This document shows positions 19,446 to 28,153 of a DNA stretch of 64,000 nucleotides, piece after piece; within the stretch, counting starts at the first letter, position 1, and each line of letters starts with the position of its first letter. The position numbers and the translations under genes were made by a program. The stretch spans positions 1 to 64,000 of the forward strand of contig JBBSLP010000006.1 in NCBI GenBank assembly GCA_038255145.1, in the 5' to 3' direction. The notes below the pieces were generated by a model. It saw only the letters and a program-made list of their open reading frames with translations, was not told where the DNA came from and ran no database searches. Source of the stretch: WHTX01 sp038255145 (GTDB lineage: Bacteria; Actinomycetota; Acidimicrobiia; Acidimicrobiales; CAIXPF01).

Positions 19446-19801
19446 GGGGCCACCTCACCGCCGGGGCCGTTCCAGCCGTGGGGGGCGCCCACGACGGCGG
19501 CGACGCTGTCCACCGATTCGAACACGCCACCCATGCCGCCCTCGGCCAGGCGGTCGACCAGAGGGGAGGGGCAACCGGCCAGGACGAGGCGACCGCCGTG
19601 GTGGGCCAGTCGCTGCTGCAGGCCGACGAGGAGGCCGATGCCGGTGGCGTCGACCAGGTCGACGCGGGACAGGTCGACGACGACCCGTTCGGCGCCGTGG
19701 GGCAGGCCGCTCAGGGCGGTGGCCAACCGGGGGGCGGAGGACAGGTCGAGGTCGCCGCGCGCCGAAAGGACCAGCCAGTCTTCACGCTCGGAGATCTCCA
19801 T
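19442..19801 (-). CDS. STAS-domain anti-sigma factor antagonist (RsbV-like)
   Basis: About 119 residues from ATG at 19801 (MEISEREDWLVLSARGDLD). The phosphorylation-site loop reads VDATGIGLLVGL, with threonine where many family members have serine, and the beta-alpha STAS pattern is complete. When unphosphorylated it should bind the RsbW-like kinase and free its sigma factor. The frame is open up to 19921, but the upstream portion is basic and atypical. Roughly 215 bases separate it from the divergent helicase gene and should hold both promoters. Confidence 0.87.
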   Translation of the reverse strand: MEISEREDWLVLSARGDLDLSSAPRLATALSGLPHGAERVVVDLSRVDLVDATGIGLLVGLQQRLAHHGGRLVLAGCPSPLVDRLAEGGMGGVFESVDSVAAVVGAPHGWNGPGGEVAP

Positions 19802-20015
19802 CCCGAACACCAGGCGCCGCTCCGTGCTCGAACTTCTTCGTGGGGGGGGGTCGATCCATGCGCGCTCGACGCGACGAATCGGCGACGATTCTAACGATCC
19901 CGTCGCGGTTCTCCCGTGCACCCTTCATGACATCGGGCCACAGCGATCGACGTTCTGGCGGGGAAGATGGGTGCTGCGCCTGTAATTCCACCGCTGCAAG
20001 CCCTACGCTCCCCCG

Positions 20016-22385
20016 GTGGTCGCTGTGCTGGCACCGGCGACGTCGAGTGCATCGGGCGTCCCCCCTCGTTCGACGGCGGAGGCGTGGCTCGACCGCCTGC
20101 GTGGCGACGAGCGCCTCGTGCACGTGCACCACACCCCTGCCCGCAACGCGTGCTACGGCACCCTGGCCCGGCCCCTGCCCGCCGCCGTCGAGGCCGCCCT
20201 GGGGGTCGAACAGCTGTGGTCCCACCAGGCCCGGGCCATCGATCTGCTGCGTGACGGGCGTTCGGTGGTGCTGGCCACGGGCACGGGCTCGGGCAAGTCG
20301 CTGTGCTACCAGGCCGCCATCGCCGAGGCGGCGACGGAGGCCATCCGCCCCCGCACCGCCCTGCTGCTCTTCCCCACCAAGGCCCTGGCCCACGACCAGG
20401 CCCGCGCCATCGGCCGGCTCGGCCTGAAGCGCCTGCTGGCCGCGACCTACGACGGGGACGCCTCCGCCGAGGAGCGGACGTGGGTGCGCAACCGGGCCAA
20501 CCTCGTGCTCACCAACCCCGAGATGCTCCACCACGGGATCCTGCCCAACCACACGAGGTGGGCACGGTTCCTGTCCCGGCTGGCCTACGTGGTCGTCGAC
20601 GAGCTCCACGTGCTGCGGGGCATCTTCGGCAGCCACGTCTCCCACCTGCTGCGCCGCCTGCGCCGCCTGTGCGCCCGCTACGGGTCCTCGCCCACCTTCG
20701 TCTTCGCCTCGGCCACCATGGGTGAGCCCGAGCGTCTGGCCCGGGCCCTGAGCGGGGTCGATGTCGTACCCGTGACCGAGGACGGCTCTCCCCGGGGTGA
20801 GCGCCACTTCGCCCTGTGGAACCCTCCCCTGCTCGACGGTGACGGCACCCGGGGTTCGGCCGCGGTCGAGGCCGCCGGGCTGGCCTCGTCCCTGATCGCC
20901 TCGGGCCAGCGCACCATCGTGTTCAGCCGCAGCCGCAAGGGGGCCGAGCTCCTAGCCGCCGACGTGCGCCGCCGGTTGCCGCCCCACCAGGCCGAACGGG
21001 TGGAGCCCTACCGGGGCGGCTACCTGGCCTCGGAGCGGCGCGACATCGAGGAGGCGCTGGCCCAGGGGCGCCTCGACGGCGTGGTGGCCACCTCGGCCCT
21101 GGAGCTGGGGGTCGACGTCAGCGGCCTCGACGCCTGTGTGCTCACCGGGTTCCCCGGCACCATCTCGTCGATGTGGCAGCAGGCGGGGCGGGCCGGTCGA
21201 TCGACGGACAGCTCGGTCGCCGTGCTCGTGGCCGGCGACGACCAGCTCGACCAGTGGCTGGTGCGCCACCCCGAGGAGCTGTTCTCCCGCCCGCCGGAAC
21301 CTGCGGTCATCAACGCGGCCAACCCCTCTGTCCTGCTCCCCCACCTCGAGTGCGCGGCGGCGGAGCTGCCCCTGACCCTCGACGACGAGCGCTTCTGGCC
21401 CGACCACCTGGAGGACGGTGTGCGCCGCCTGGCCGTCGACGACCGGGTGCAGGTGCGGCGCCGGGGCCGACGCAACGAGCCCACGGCCGTGTGGGGAGGG
21501 TCGGGGTGGCCCAGCCACCAGGTCGGTCTGCGCAGCTCGTCGCGGGCCGAGGTGCAGATCCGCGACCTCGACGACGAACGGGTGGGGACGGTGGACGAGG
21601 CCCGGGCCGGCAACCTCGTCCACCCCGGTGCCGTCTACCTGCACCAGGGTGCGGTCTACGAGGTGGTCGACCTCGACCTCGGGACCCGGGTGGCCCGGGT
21701 GCGCCCGGCCGACGGCGGTACCTACACCGTGGCCCGTTCCACGACCTCGTTCCGGGTCCTCGACACCGACCGCCACCGCCAGGTCGGCCGGGCCGGTCTG
21801 ACGCTGGGACCCATCGAGGTGTGCTCGCAGGTGACGGGTTACCAGCGCTTCGACACCCGTACCCGGGAACGCCTGGCCACCGTGGGCCTGGACCTGCCGC
21901 CGTCGCTGCTCGTCACCCGCGGGGTCTGGTACACCTTCGACGACGACCTGGTCGATGCCGCCGACCTGGCCCGTGAACGCCTGGCCGGCACCTTGCACGC
22001 CCTCGAGCACGCGGCCATCGGGCTGCTGCCCCTCTTCGCCATCTGCGACCGGTGGGACGTGGGCGGGGTGTCCACGGCGCTGCAGGCCGAGACCGGCCTG
22101 CCCACGGTCACCATCTACGACGGCTACGCGGGCGGGGCCGGCATCGCCGAGCTGGCCTACGACGCGGCCGACCGCCACCTGCGGGCCACGGCCGAGGCCA
22201 TGGCCTCGTGCCTGTGCACCAACGGCTGCCCCTCGTGCGTGCAGTCGCCCAAGTGCGGCAACGGCAACGAGCCCCTGGACAAGGACGGGGCGTCGGCCCT
22301 GGCCCACGCCGTGCTCGGTCACGTCACCTCGGCGACCGCACCGGCGACCCCGCCCACGGTCACACCCATTCGGCTCGCATGCTGA
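20016..22385 (+). CDS. DEAD/DEAH-box helicase with DUF1998, MrfA/YprA family
   Basis: A 789-residue superfamily 2 helicase. Motif I is ATGTGSGKS, motif II VVDELH (DExH), motif III SATM, and motif VI QQAGRAGR. The C-terminal DUF1998 region carries the metal-binding cysteine cluster CLCTNGCPSCVQSPKCGNGN. Bacillus MrfA repairs mitomycin damage, so a DNA-repair role is likely. Actinobacteria commonly carry this gene beside the tad pilus locus, as here. It starts at GTG 20016. Its last 26 bases overlap the convergent tadE-like gene. Confidence 0.9.
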   Translation: MVAVLAPATSSASGVPPRSTAEAWLDRLRGDERLVHVHHTPARNACYGTLARPLPAAVEAALGVEQLWSHQARAIDLLRDGRSVVLATGTGSGKSLCYQAAIAEAATEAIRPRTALLLFPTKALAHDQARAIGRLGLKRLLAATYDGDASAEERTWVRNRANLVLTNPEMLHHGILPNHTRWARFLSRLAYVVVDELHVLRGIFGSHVSHLLRRLRRLCARYGSSPTFVFASATMGEPERLARALSGVDVVPVTEDGSPRGERHFALWNPPLLDGDGTRGSAAVEAAGLASSLIASGQRTIVFSRSRKGAELLAADVRRRLPPHQAERVEPYRGGYLASERRDIEEALAQGRLDGVVATSALELGVDVSGLDACVLTGFPGTISSMWQQAGRAGRSTDSSVAVLVAGDDQLDQWLVRHPEELFSRPPEPAVINAANPSVLLPHLECAAAELPLTLDDERFWPDHLEDGVRRLAVDDRVQVRRRGRRNEPTAVWGGSGWPSHQVGLRSSSRAEVQIRDLDDERVGTVDEARAGNLVHPGAVYLHQGAVYEVVDLDLGTRVARVRPADGGTYTVARSTTSFRVLDTDRHRQVGRAGLTLGPIEVCSQVTGYQRFDTRTRERLATVGLDLPPSLLVTRGVWYTFDDDLVDAADLARERLAGTLHALEHAAIGLLPLFAICDRWDVGGVSTALQAETGLPTVTIYDGYAGGAGIAELAYDAADRHLRATAEAMASCLCTNGCPSCVQSPKCGNGNEPLDKDGASALAHAVLGHVTSATAPATPPTVTPIRLAC

Positions 22386-22761
22386 CCGCGGCCTGCAGGA
22401 CGACATCGCCCAAGGCGTCGGCCAGCAGCGGGACGACCACCGCCGAGCGGTAGCGCCCCTGGGCATGGACCATGGCCCCGTCGCTGCGGACCTCGACCTC
22501 GAGGCGGGCCGGATCGAGACCGCCGGCGGCCGGTGACGGGGCTGAGGCCCCCGGGGTCACGGCTGCCGCCCGGGCCGCTTCCCGGGTGACCTGTACCAGT
22601 AGCACCTGGTCTCGGGCCACCAGGCCCACCTGCAGGGCAGCCAGGACGAGGCCCAGGAAGATGGGCAGCAGGATGGCCAGCTCCACGGTGGCCTGGCCCC
22701 CCTCGCGGCCGAGGCGGCCAGGGCGGTCACGGCGCGACGATCTCGACCTCGGCCGGCCCAT
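22360..22761 (-). CDS. TadE-like pilus assembly protein
   Basis: A 133-residue protein with a basic N terminus, then GGQATVELAILLPIFLGLVLAA, the TadE-type prepilin-like segment: one membrane helix preceded by a Gly-Gln/Glu processing-like site. The periplasmic C-terminal part is beta-rich. The start is coupled to the pilin stop by TGATG at 22761. TadE proteins are minor pseudopilins of tight-adherence pili. Many actinobacterial loci have two TadE-like genes in a row; only one is seen here. Confidence 0.82.
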   Translation of the reverse strand: MGRPRSRSSRRDRPGRLGREGGQATVELAILLPIFLGLVLAALQVGLVARDQVLLVQVTREAARAAAVTPGASAPSPAAGGLDPARLEVEVRSDGAMVHAQGRYRSAVVVPLLADALGDVVLQAAVSMRAEWV

Positions 22762-23012
22762 CAGGCGACCTTGGAGGTCACCGACTCGATGACCCGGTCG
22801 AACAGCTCGCCGATGGCCCCGGTGCGCGCCGCCCACGCCACCACCAGGAGGGCCAAGGCGGCCGCAGCCAGGATGACCAGGGCGTATTCGACGGTGGACT
22901 GGCCGGATTCGCGGTCTCGGAGGCGGGGGCGGTCGCGGCTGGTCAGGAGGGTGACAGCGAGGGCGACCGCGGCGGTCAGGGCGGTGTGGACGCGGCGGTG
23001 GAGGAGGGGCAT
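22761..23012 (-). CDS. DUF4244 Flp-type pilin
   Basis: An 83-residue protein with a basic leader, then ESGQSTVEYALVILAAAALALLV, the Flp-type prepilin signature: Gly, +5 Glu-like acidic residue, hydrophobic helix. A short C-terminal tail follows. DUF4244 proteins are the probable major pilin subunits of actinobacterial tad systems. It is translationally coupled to the tadE-like gene. About 65 bases with a small inverted repeat separate it from tadC. Confidence 0.83.
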   Translation of the reverse strand: MPLLHRRVHTALTAAVALAVTLLTSRDRPRLRDRESGQSTVEYALVILAAAALALLVVAWAARTGAIGELFDRVIESVTSKVA

Positions 23013-23077
23013 GGGTGGGTTCCTTCGGGATCGTCGAATGGACTAGGGCCTGACGCAGGCCCGACGGCAGGCCCCGG

Positions 23078-23761
23078 TCAGGGGCCTGTCGACCGCACCG
23101 CCTGCAGGGAGCTGACCAGCAGGGGGACCACGGTGAGGAGGACGAAGGCGGGCAGCACCCCGACCACGAGGGGGAAGAGCAGGCGCACGGGCACCCGGCG
23201 GGCCTCGTCTTCGTCGAGGCGGCGGGCGGCGAGCTCGGCGTCCACGGCGAGCTGGGCCAGCGGGGCCCGGAGGGGGGCGCCGTAGCGGTCGGCCGCGGCC
23301 AACGCCGCAGCCAGGGGGCGCACAGCAGGACCCACCCGGTCGACCAGCCCGTCGAGGTGGTCGGCGAGGGCGCCGGCCCGGGAGCGGTCAACCGCCGCGG
23401 CCAGCTCCGATCCCAACGGGCCATCCAGCCACGGCGCCACCGCAGCCAGGGCGTCACGCACGGTCAGCCCACCGGCCACGGCCAGCTGCAGCAGGGGCAG
23501 GGCCTCGGCCAACTCGGTGACCACCAGTCGACGTCGGCGCTGGACGGCCCGCCGGTCGCCCACGGCCCCGACCGCCCACGTCACCGCGGCCACCACCACA
23601 GCGGCGCGCCGGTCGACCACGGCACACAGGCCACCCAGCGCCAGGGCGCAGCCGGCCCGCCGGTCGAGCGCTCCGTCGGCAGCCAGGCCGACCAGGCGGC
23701 GGGCCGGCTGGCCCATGGCGATGAAGACCATGTCGACGACGCGGCGCAGTCTGGTGCTCAC
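23078..23761 (-). CDS. tadC: TadC-like inner-membrane pilus platform protein
   Basis: About 227 residues from a GTG at 23761, eight bases after the tadB stop. A type II secretion F-type domain (LAEALPLLQLAVAGGLTVRD to about residue 165) is flanked by hydrophobic segments (VVVAAVTWAVGAVG and LLFPLVVGVLPAFVLLTVVP). With TadB it forms the membrane platform on which the TadA ATPase acts. The open frame extends far upstream, but that part shadows tadB. Confidence 0.82.
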   Translation of the reverse strand: MSTRLRRVVDMVFIAMGQPARRLVGLAADGALDRRAGCALALGGLCAVVDRRAAVVVAAVTWAVGAVGDRRAVQRRRRLVVTELAEALPLLQLAVAGGLTVRDALAAVAPWLDGPLGSELAAAVDRSRAGALADHLDGLVDRVGPAVRPLAAALAAADRYGAPLRAPLAQLAVDAELAARRLDEDEARRVPVRLLFPLVVGVLPAFVLLTVVPLLVSSLQAVRSTGP

Positions 23762-23768
23762 CGGTGCC

Positions 23769-24590
23769 TCATCGGCCCACACCCGAGACCATGCGCACCA
23801 TGACCGCGAACGCGCCCACGTCGAGGGCCAGGCCCAGGACCAGGCAGACCAGCCCGATGGGGGTGCGCAGGAGGAACTGGCTCGAGCCGCTGCCGGCCAC
23901 CAAGCCGAGCACGACGAAGAGCAGGGGGGCGCCGGCCAGCACGACGGCCGACGCCCGGGCCTGGGTGGCCAGGCCCCGGGCCTCGGCCCTGGTGTCGAGG
24001 CGCTGGCGGGCGGCGGCGGCCACGCGGTCGACGATGTCGGCCCGCAGGCCACCCGTCTCGTGACCCAGGGCCAGGGCCGCCGCCGTGGCCCGCACCGCGG
24101 CTCGAGGGCGCTCGTCGGACCAACGTCGCAGCCCATCGCCCAGGGTCATCCCCTGGTCGAGGCGATTCAACAGCCGCACGACGTCGTCGGCCACCGGCCC
24201 GGCCACCGTGGGTCCGGCCTCGGCCAAGGCGACGTGGGCCCCGACACCAGATCGCAGGGACCGGGCCAGGGCCGCCAGGAGCTCGACCACCCCGGCGTCG
24301 TACAGATCGCCACGACGCAGGCGGACGAGGGCCCGGCGGACGGGGCCGGCACCGGCCACCACCACGATGCCGAGGACGGCGGCGCCGGGTCCGCCGAGCA
24401 GGGCCCCGACCCCGGCGACGACGGCGAGCCGAGCCAGCCGGGGCCCGGTCCCGAGCGGCGGCACCCCCGGGGCTGCGGCGTCGAGGCGCCCGGTGACCAC
24501 GGCTCGGTGGTGGCGACGACGCAGGGCTCGGACCACCACGACGGCGGCGACCACGAAGATGCCGACCACAGCCACCAGCTCAGCGGCCAC
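23769..24590 (-). CDS. tadB: TadB-like inner-membrane pilus platform protein
   Basis: About 273 residues from GTG at 24590 (VAAELVAVVGIFVVAAVVVV), overlapping the tadA stop by eleven bases. An N-terminal membrane helix and a second hydrophobic segment precede a T2SSF domain (ELLAALARSLRSGVGAHVAL). Two C-terminal hydrophobic segments end in GAFAVMVRMVSG. It partners TadC in the pilus platform. Confidence 0.84.
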   Translation of the reverse strand: MAAELVAVVGIFVVAAVVVVRALRRRHHRAVVTGRLDAAAPGVPPLGTGPRLARLAVVAGVGALLGGPGAAVLGIVVVAGAGPVRRALVRLRRGDLYDAGVVELLAALARSLRSGVGAHVALAEAGPTVAGPVADDVVRLLNRLDQGMTLGDGLRRWSDERPRAAVRATAAALALGHETGGLRADIVDRVAAAARQRLDTRAEARGLATQARASAVVLAGAPLLFVVLGLVAGSGSSQFLLRTPIGLVCLVLGLALDVGAFAVMVRMVSGVGR

Positions 24591-25530
24591 TGGGCGCCTC
24601 GTCGTAGCGGGTGAGCAGGTCCTGGCCCGTGGCCCAGTCACCCTCCGGTCCCACGTCGAGCACCTCGACGACCCGGCGCCGGCCACCGGCGTCCCGAGCC
24701 ACGTGGACGAGGAGGTCGATGGCGGTGGCGAGCTGGGCCCGCACGAAGGCCAGGGGCACGTCGGTGCCACCGAGCAGGGCCATGGCCTCGAGCCGGCGCA
24801 GGGCGTCACGGGGCGAGTTGGCGTGGCACGTCGACAGGGATCCCTCGTGGCCGGTGTTCATGGCCTGGGCCATGTCGAGGACCTCGGCGCCACGCACCTC
24901 GCCCACCACGATGCGGTCGGGACGCATGCGCAGCGCGTTGACCACCAGGTGGCGCACGGTGACCTGGCCCACCCCATCGGCGTTGGCCCGCCGGGCCTCG
25001 AGACCGACCACGTGGGGGTGGTCGAGCGCGAGCTCGGCCGTGTCCTCGACCGTGACCACCCGCTCGCAGGCGGGGATGGCGCTGGCCAGGGCGTTGAGCA
25101 GGGTGGTCTTGCCCGAGCTCGTCCCCCCGACCACCACGATGTCGCGGCGCTCGGCCACCGCCGCCGCCAACAGCTCGGCCAGCGCCGGGGGGCCGAAGTC
25201 GGCCAGGCTGGCCTGGCGCAGGACGAAGCGGCGGATGGTGATGTGGGGACCGCCCAGGGCCACCGGGGGGAGCACGATGTTGGCCCGGCTGCCGTCGGGT
25301 AGGCGCAGGTCGGCCAGGGGGCTGGCCCGATCGACGCGGACGCCGCCGGCCGAGGCCAGCCGGTCGACCAGTAGGCGCAGGTCGGCCGCGCCGAGCGTGA
25401 GCTCGTCACGCTCGAGGCGACCGTGACGCTCGACCCACACCGCTCCCCCGTTGACCATGACCTCGCTGACCTCGGGGGCGGCCAGGAGTGCTTCGAGGTG
25501 GCCCAGGCCCCGGGAGGTGACACCGAGCAT
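24580..25530 (-). CDS. tadA: TadA/CpaF-type pilus assembly ATPase
   Basis: About 316 residues starting with the ATG of a TGATG overlap at 25530. Walker A is VVVGGTSSGKTTLLNALA, the Asp box includes VVTVEDTAELAL, Walker B is PDRIVVGEVRG, and the His box is GHEGSLSTCHANS. It powers pilus assembly and is a little shorter at the N terminus than many CpaF proteins. The order ssd-like, tadA, tadB, tadC, DUF4244, tadE is the conserved actinobacterial arrangement. Confidence 0.9.
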   Translation of the reverse strand: MLGVTSRGLGHLEALLAAPEVSEVMVNGGAVWVERHGRLERDELTLGAADLRLLVDRLASAGGVRVDRASPLADLRLPDGSRANIVLPPVALGGPHITIRRFVLRQASLADFGPPALAELLAAAVAERRDIVVVGGTSSGKTTLLNALASAIPACERVVTVEDTAELALDHPHVVGLEARRANADGVGQVTVRHLVVNALRMRPDRIVVGEVRGAEVLDMAQAMNTGHEGSLSTCHANSPRDALRRLEAMALLGGTDVPLAFVRAQLATAIDLLVHVARDAGGRRRVVEVLDVGPEGDWATGQDLLTRYDEAPSGR

Positions 25531-26198
25531 CACGGCGCCTGGACCAGGGGACGCATGGCCCGGCCCAGGCTGCGGGGCAGGCGGGCAGCCAGCAGACCGG
25601 CGTCGACGGCCCGGGCCACGGCCGCTTCCACGGGGATCTCGGCCACCACGGGCACCCCCAGCACCCCGGCCACGTCGCGGGCCTGCAGGGCCCGACCGGC
25701 CTCGACCACGAGCACCACGCCGCTGGGCCGCAGCGACGCCTGCACCCCCCGGCGCAGGGCGAGGAAGCAGGGGCGCAACACGAGGAGCGACCGGGTGGCC
25801 CCGGCGGCCAGCTCGGCGGCGACCTCGGGTGGGGCCTCGCCGGTGGGCAGGGTGCCACAGTCCACGACGACGGCCCGGCTGTCGGCGGCCAGCAACGCAG
25901 CCAGGGCCGATGCGTGGCGGGGCGCCAGTGGACCCCGCCCGCGGGGCAGGAGTGACAGGCCACCGCCCACGACGACCTCGAGCTGGCCGAGCCGGGCGGC
26001 GACAGGAGCATCGCCGGCCAGCCACGAAGCCAGACCGCCGCCGCCCGGGCACGCGCACCCGAGCACGGCATCGGCGTCACCGTCGAGGTCGACGAGCAGG
26101 GCGCCCCCCGGTGACGACTCGGCCAGGGCCAGCGCCAGGGCCGCGGCCACCACCGTCGTTCCCGAACCGCCTTTGGTGGACCAGCAGGCCAACACCAC
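25530..26198 (-). CDS. Ssd/CpaE-like P-loop ATPase of the tad locus
   Basis: A 222-residue MinD/ParA-type protein. The deviant Walker motif is STKGGSGTTVVAAALA near the N terminus, followed by LLVDLDGDAD. It is the first gene of the tad operon and probably positions the pilus machinery, or, as described for mycobacterial Ssd, relates to septum regulation. It lacks the N-terminal receiver-like domain of full-length CpaE. Its promoter should lie between 26199 and the tRNA-Sec gene. Confidence 0.83.
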   Translation of the reverse strand: MVLACWSTKGGSGTTVVAAALALALAESSPGGALLVDLDGDADAVLGCACPGGGGLASWLAGDAPVAARLGQLEVVVGGGLSLLPRGRGPLAPRHASALAALLAADSRAVVVDCGTLPTGEAPPEVAAELAAGATRSLLVLRPCFLALRRGVQASLRPSGVVLVVEAGRALQARDVAGVLGVPVVAEIPVEAAVARAVDAGLLAARLPRSLGRAMRPLVQAP

Positions 26199-26377
26199 GT
26201 CTTGTCTCCGTCAGCACGGACCCCGCCTGGGGCGGGGACAGCACGTCGCTCCCGCAGGGCGGGGGACGCACCAGGTGTCGAAGGGGAAGCTCGACCGCAC
26301 GGAAACCTATGTGATGCATCGAGATGACGTCAAGGTGGAGCGGCAGCGGCATCCCGGGGCCGAGTAGCGTCGCCCTC

Positions 26378-26473
26378 GGAGGTGTCTGGGTACCTGGTGG
26401 GCTCCCCCGCCTTCAAAGCGGGTGGGACGGGTGATCCCCGTCCGGCGGGTTCGATTCCCGTCCACCTCCGCCA
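26378..26473 (+). tRNA. selC: tRNA-Sec (selenocysteine, anticodon TCA)
   Basis: A 96-base tRNA with the CCA end encoded. The anticodon stem CCCGC/GCGGG holds loop CTTCAAA (anticodon TCA). The long variable arm pairs GGACGGG with CCCGTCC. The T arm is GCGGG-TTCGATT-CCCGT, and the acceptor stem GGAGGTG pairs with CACCTCC. The extra-long arm, TCA anticodon and G73-CCA are diagnostic. This implies a UGA-decoding selenocysteine system in the genome; selA, selB, selD and any selenoprotein are outside the window. The eighth acceptor pair appears mismatched (T-C), which could be checked. Confidence 0.93.
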
Positions 26474-26488
26474 TCTCCCCGAACCTGC

Positions 26489-27976
26489 TCAGGCGGTCAC
26501 GACGAAGGTGTGGTCCCCGGGCAGGTGGACGGCCCGCCGGTCCAGCCCGCCCGCCTTCGTGGCGCCGACGACGGCGGGTTCGACGCTGCCGGCGATGCTG
26601 CGGGTGCCCCCGGGCAGGTCGACCACCACCACCGCGCGTTCGGGCCGCGCCGCGGTGGCGGCCAGCACCGTGGCGGCCACGACGGTGGCCGTTCCCGAGG
26701 CGTCGGGGTCGACAGGGCTGGTGGCGGTGGCCGCAGCCGTCTCCGCGGTGAGGTCCCGAAAGCGGTAGCCGGCGACGGCGGGCTCGGCGCCCCACACGGC
26801 GAAGCCCTGCTTGGTGATGACGCCCGACACCGTCGTGACCAGGCCCCGGGCGCCGGGTCGGCAGCGCAGTTCCTGGGCGAGCTGGGCGGTGGCGTGGAGC
26901 ACGAAGTTGTTGAAGGGCCCGCCGGCGAAGGGCATGCCGCCGGTGAAGCAGTGGGGTCCGTCGGGGGCCAGGCCCAGGGCCTCGGCGTACAGGGCCACGG
27001 CCACGGGGAAGCAGGAGTACAGCTCGACGAGGTCGAGCTCACCGACCCGGCAGCCGGCGGCGTCGAGCACGGCCTGCCCGGCCAGCTCGGCCCCCGGGCT
27101 GCGGTGCAGGTCGGTGCGGGCGGTGATGTTGACCATGTTGTTGGCCTCGGTGAAGGCGTGGGGGTGGACCCACCCCGATTCGGGCACCCCGGCCGCCCGG
27201 GCCGTGGCCACCGAGCACAGCAGCAGGGCCGAGGCCTGGTCCACGCTCCACTGGCTGACGTGGTGGCGGCCGTAGGGGAAGGCGATCATCCCCTCCTCCC
27301 GCACGATCTCGGCCGAGGTGGGCGCGTCCCGCCAGCCGTGGGGGTTGCGGGCGGCGATGGCACTGAGCTCGGCGTACTGGCGGGCCATGCGGTCCCGGTG
27401 CTGATCGACCGACAGGCCGTGGCGGCGACGCCTGGCGTCATCCACGAGGGCGCAGTAGCTGACGGGCATGTCGCCCAGCAGCTCGCGCTCGTAGCCGGGC
27501 AGCATCTCGTGCTCGGGCTTGAGCACCACGTCGGCCAGGTCGGTCGACAAGGTGTCGTGCAGCTCGGTGCCGGTGCGGGAGGCCCGGGCCAGGCGGTGGC
27601 CGGCCTCACCCCCCACCACCAGGGCCGCCCCGACCTCGCCCCGGGCGATGGCGCCCACGGCGTCACTGATCAGCGTCTGTTGGGACACCCCGGGAAGGGC
27701 GCTGATCGAGGTGGCCCGGGGGACGCCCACGGCTTCGCCCACCAGGCGCCCGGGGTTGCGGTAGCGCCAACGACCGACGGGCACGGCGATCCGCTCGACC
27801 TGGCCGAGCACGCCGGGGGCCTCGGCGCCCGCGGCCAGGGCGGCCTCGACCATGAGGGCCAGGGGTTCGCGGGCCCGGCCGGGATCGTCGAGGCGTTGGG
27901 ACACCAGGCCCACGCCCACGAGGACGGGGGCGTGCGGATCCTCGGGCCTCTTGGATCCTGGTGCGACTGCGGCCAC
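26489..27976 (-). CDS. Thiolase-family acetyl-CoA acetyltransferase-like protein
   Basis: About 495 residues if started at GTG 27976 (VAAVAPGSKRPEDPHAPVLVGVG); the frame is open to 28066. The thiolase fold is visible: SALPGVSQQTLISDAV at the usual nucleophile region, with Gln-Gln in place of a Cys-Gly step. ALVVGGEAGH, the HPHAFTEANN region and LVELYSCFPVAV, with a cysteine, follow. A C-terminal beta-rich part resembles an OB-like extension. The missing canonical N-terminal cysteine suggests an SCP-x/thiolase-like enzyme acting in lipid or sterol side-chain metabolism rather than a classical thiolase. Confidence 0.75.
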   Translation of the reverse strand: MAAVAPGSKRPEDPHAPVLVGVGLVSQRLDDPGRAREPLALMVEAALAAGAEAPGVLGQVERIAVPVGRWRYRNPGRLVGEAVGVPRATSISALPGVSQQTLISDAVGAIARGEVGAALVVGGEAGHRLARASRTGTELHDTLSTDLADVVLKPEHEMLPGYERELLGDMPVSYCALVDDARRRRHGLSVDQHRDRMARQYAELSAIAARNPHGWRDAPTSAEIVREEGMIAFPYGRHHVSQWSVDQASALLLCSVATARAAGVPESGWVHPHAFTEANNMVNITARTDLHRSPGAELAGQAVLDAAGCRVGELDLVELYSCFPVAVALYAEALGLAPDGPHCFTGGMPFAGGPFNNFVLHATAQLAQELRCRPGARGLVTTVSGVITKQGFAVWGAEPAVAGYRFRDLTAETAAATATSPVDPDASGTATVVAATVLAATAARPERAVVVVDLPGGTRSIAGSVEPAVVGATKAGGLDRRAVHLPGDHTFVVTA

Positions 27977-28153
27977 GGGTACCCCCAGGTGATCAGGTCC
28001 GACCGCCGGGACGGTAACACCACGCTCCCGATGCCCGAGGGAACGCCGACCACGAGCTGCGGCCACGAGCCGAACCCGGTCGGCCGAGGTCGACGGGGGC
28101 TACGGTGCCGCCAGCCGCGGGGGTGCGGCCGCGACGACGGTAGGGGGACCACG

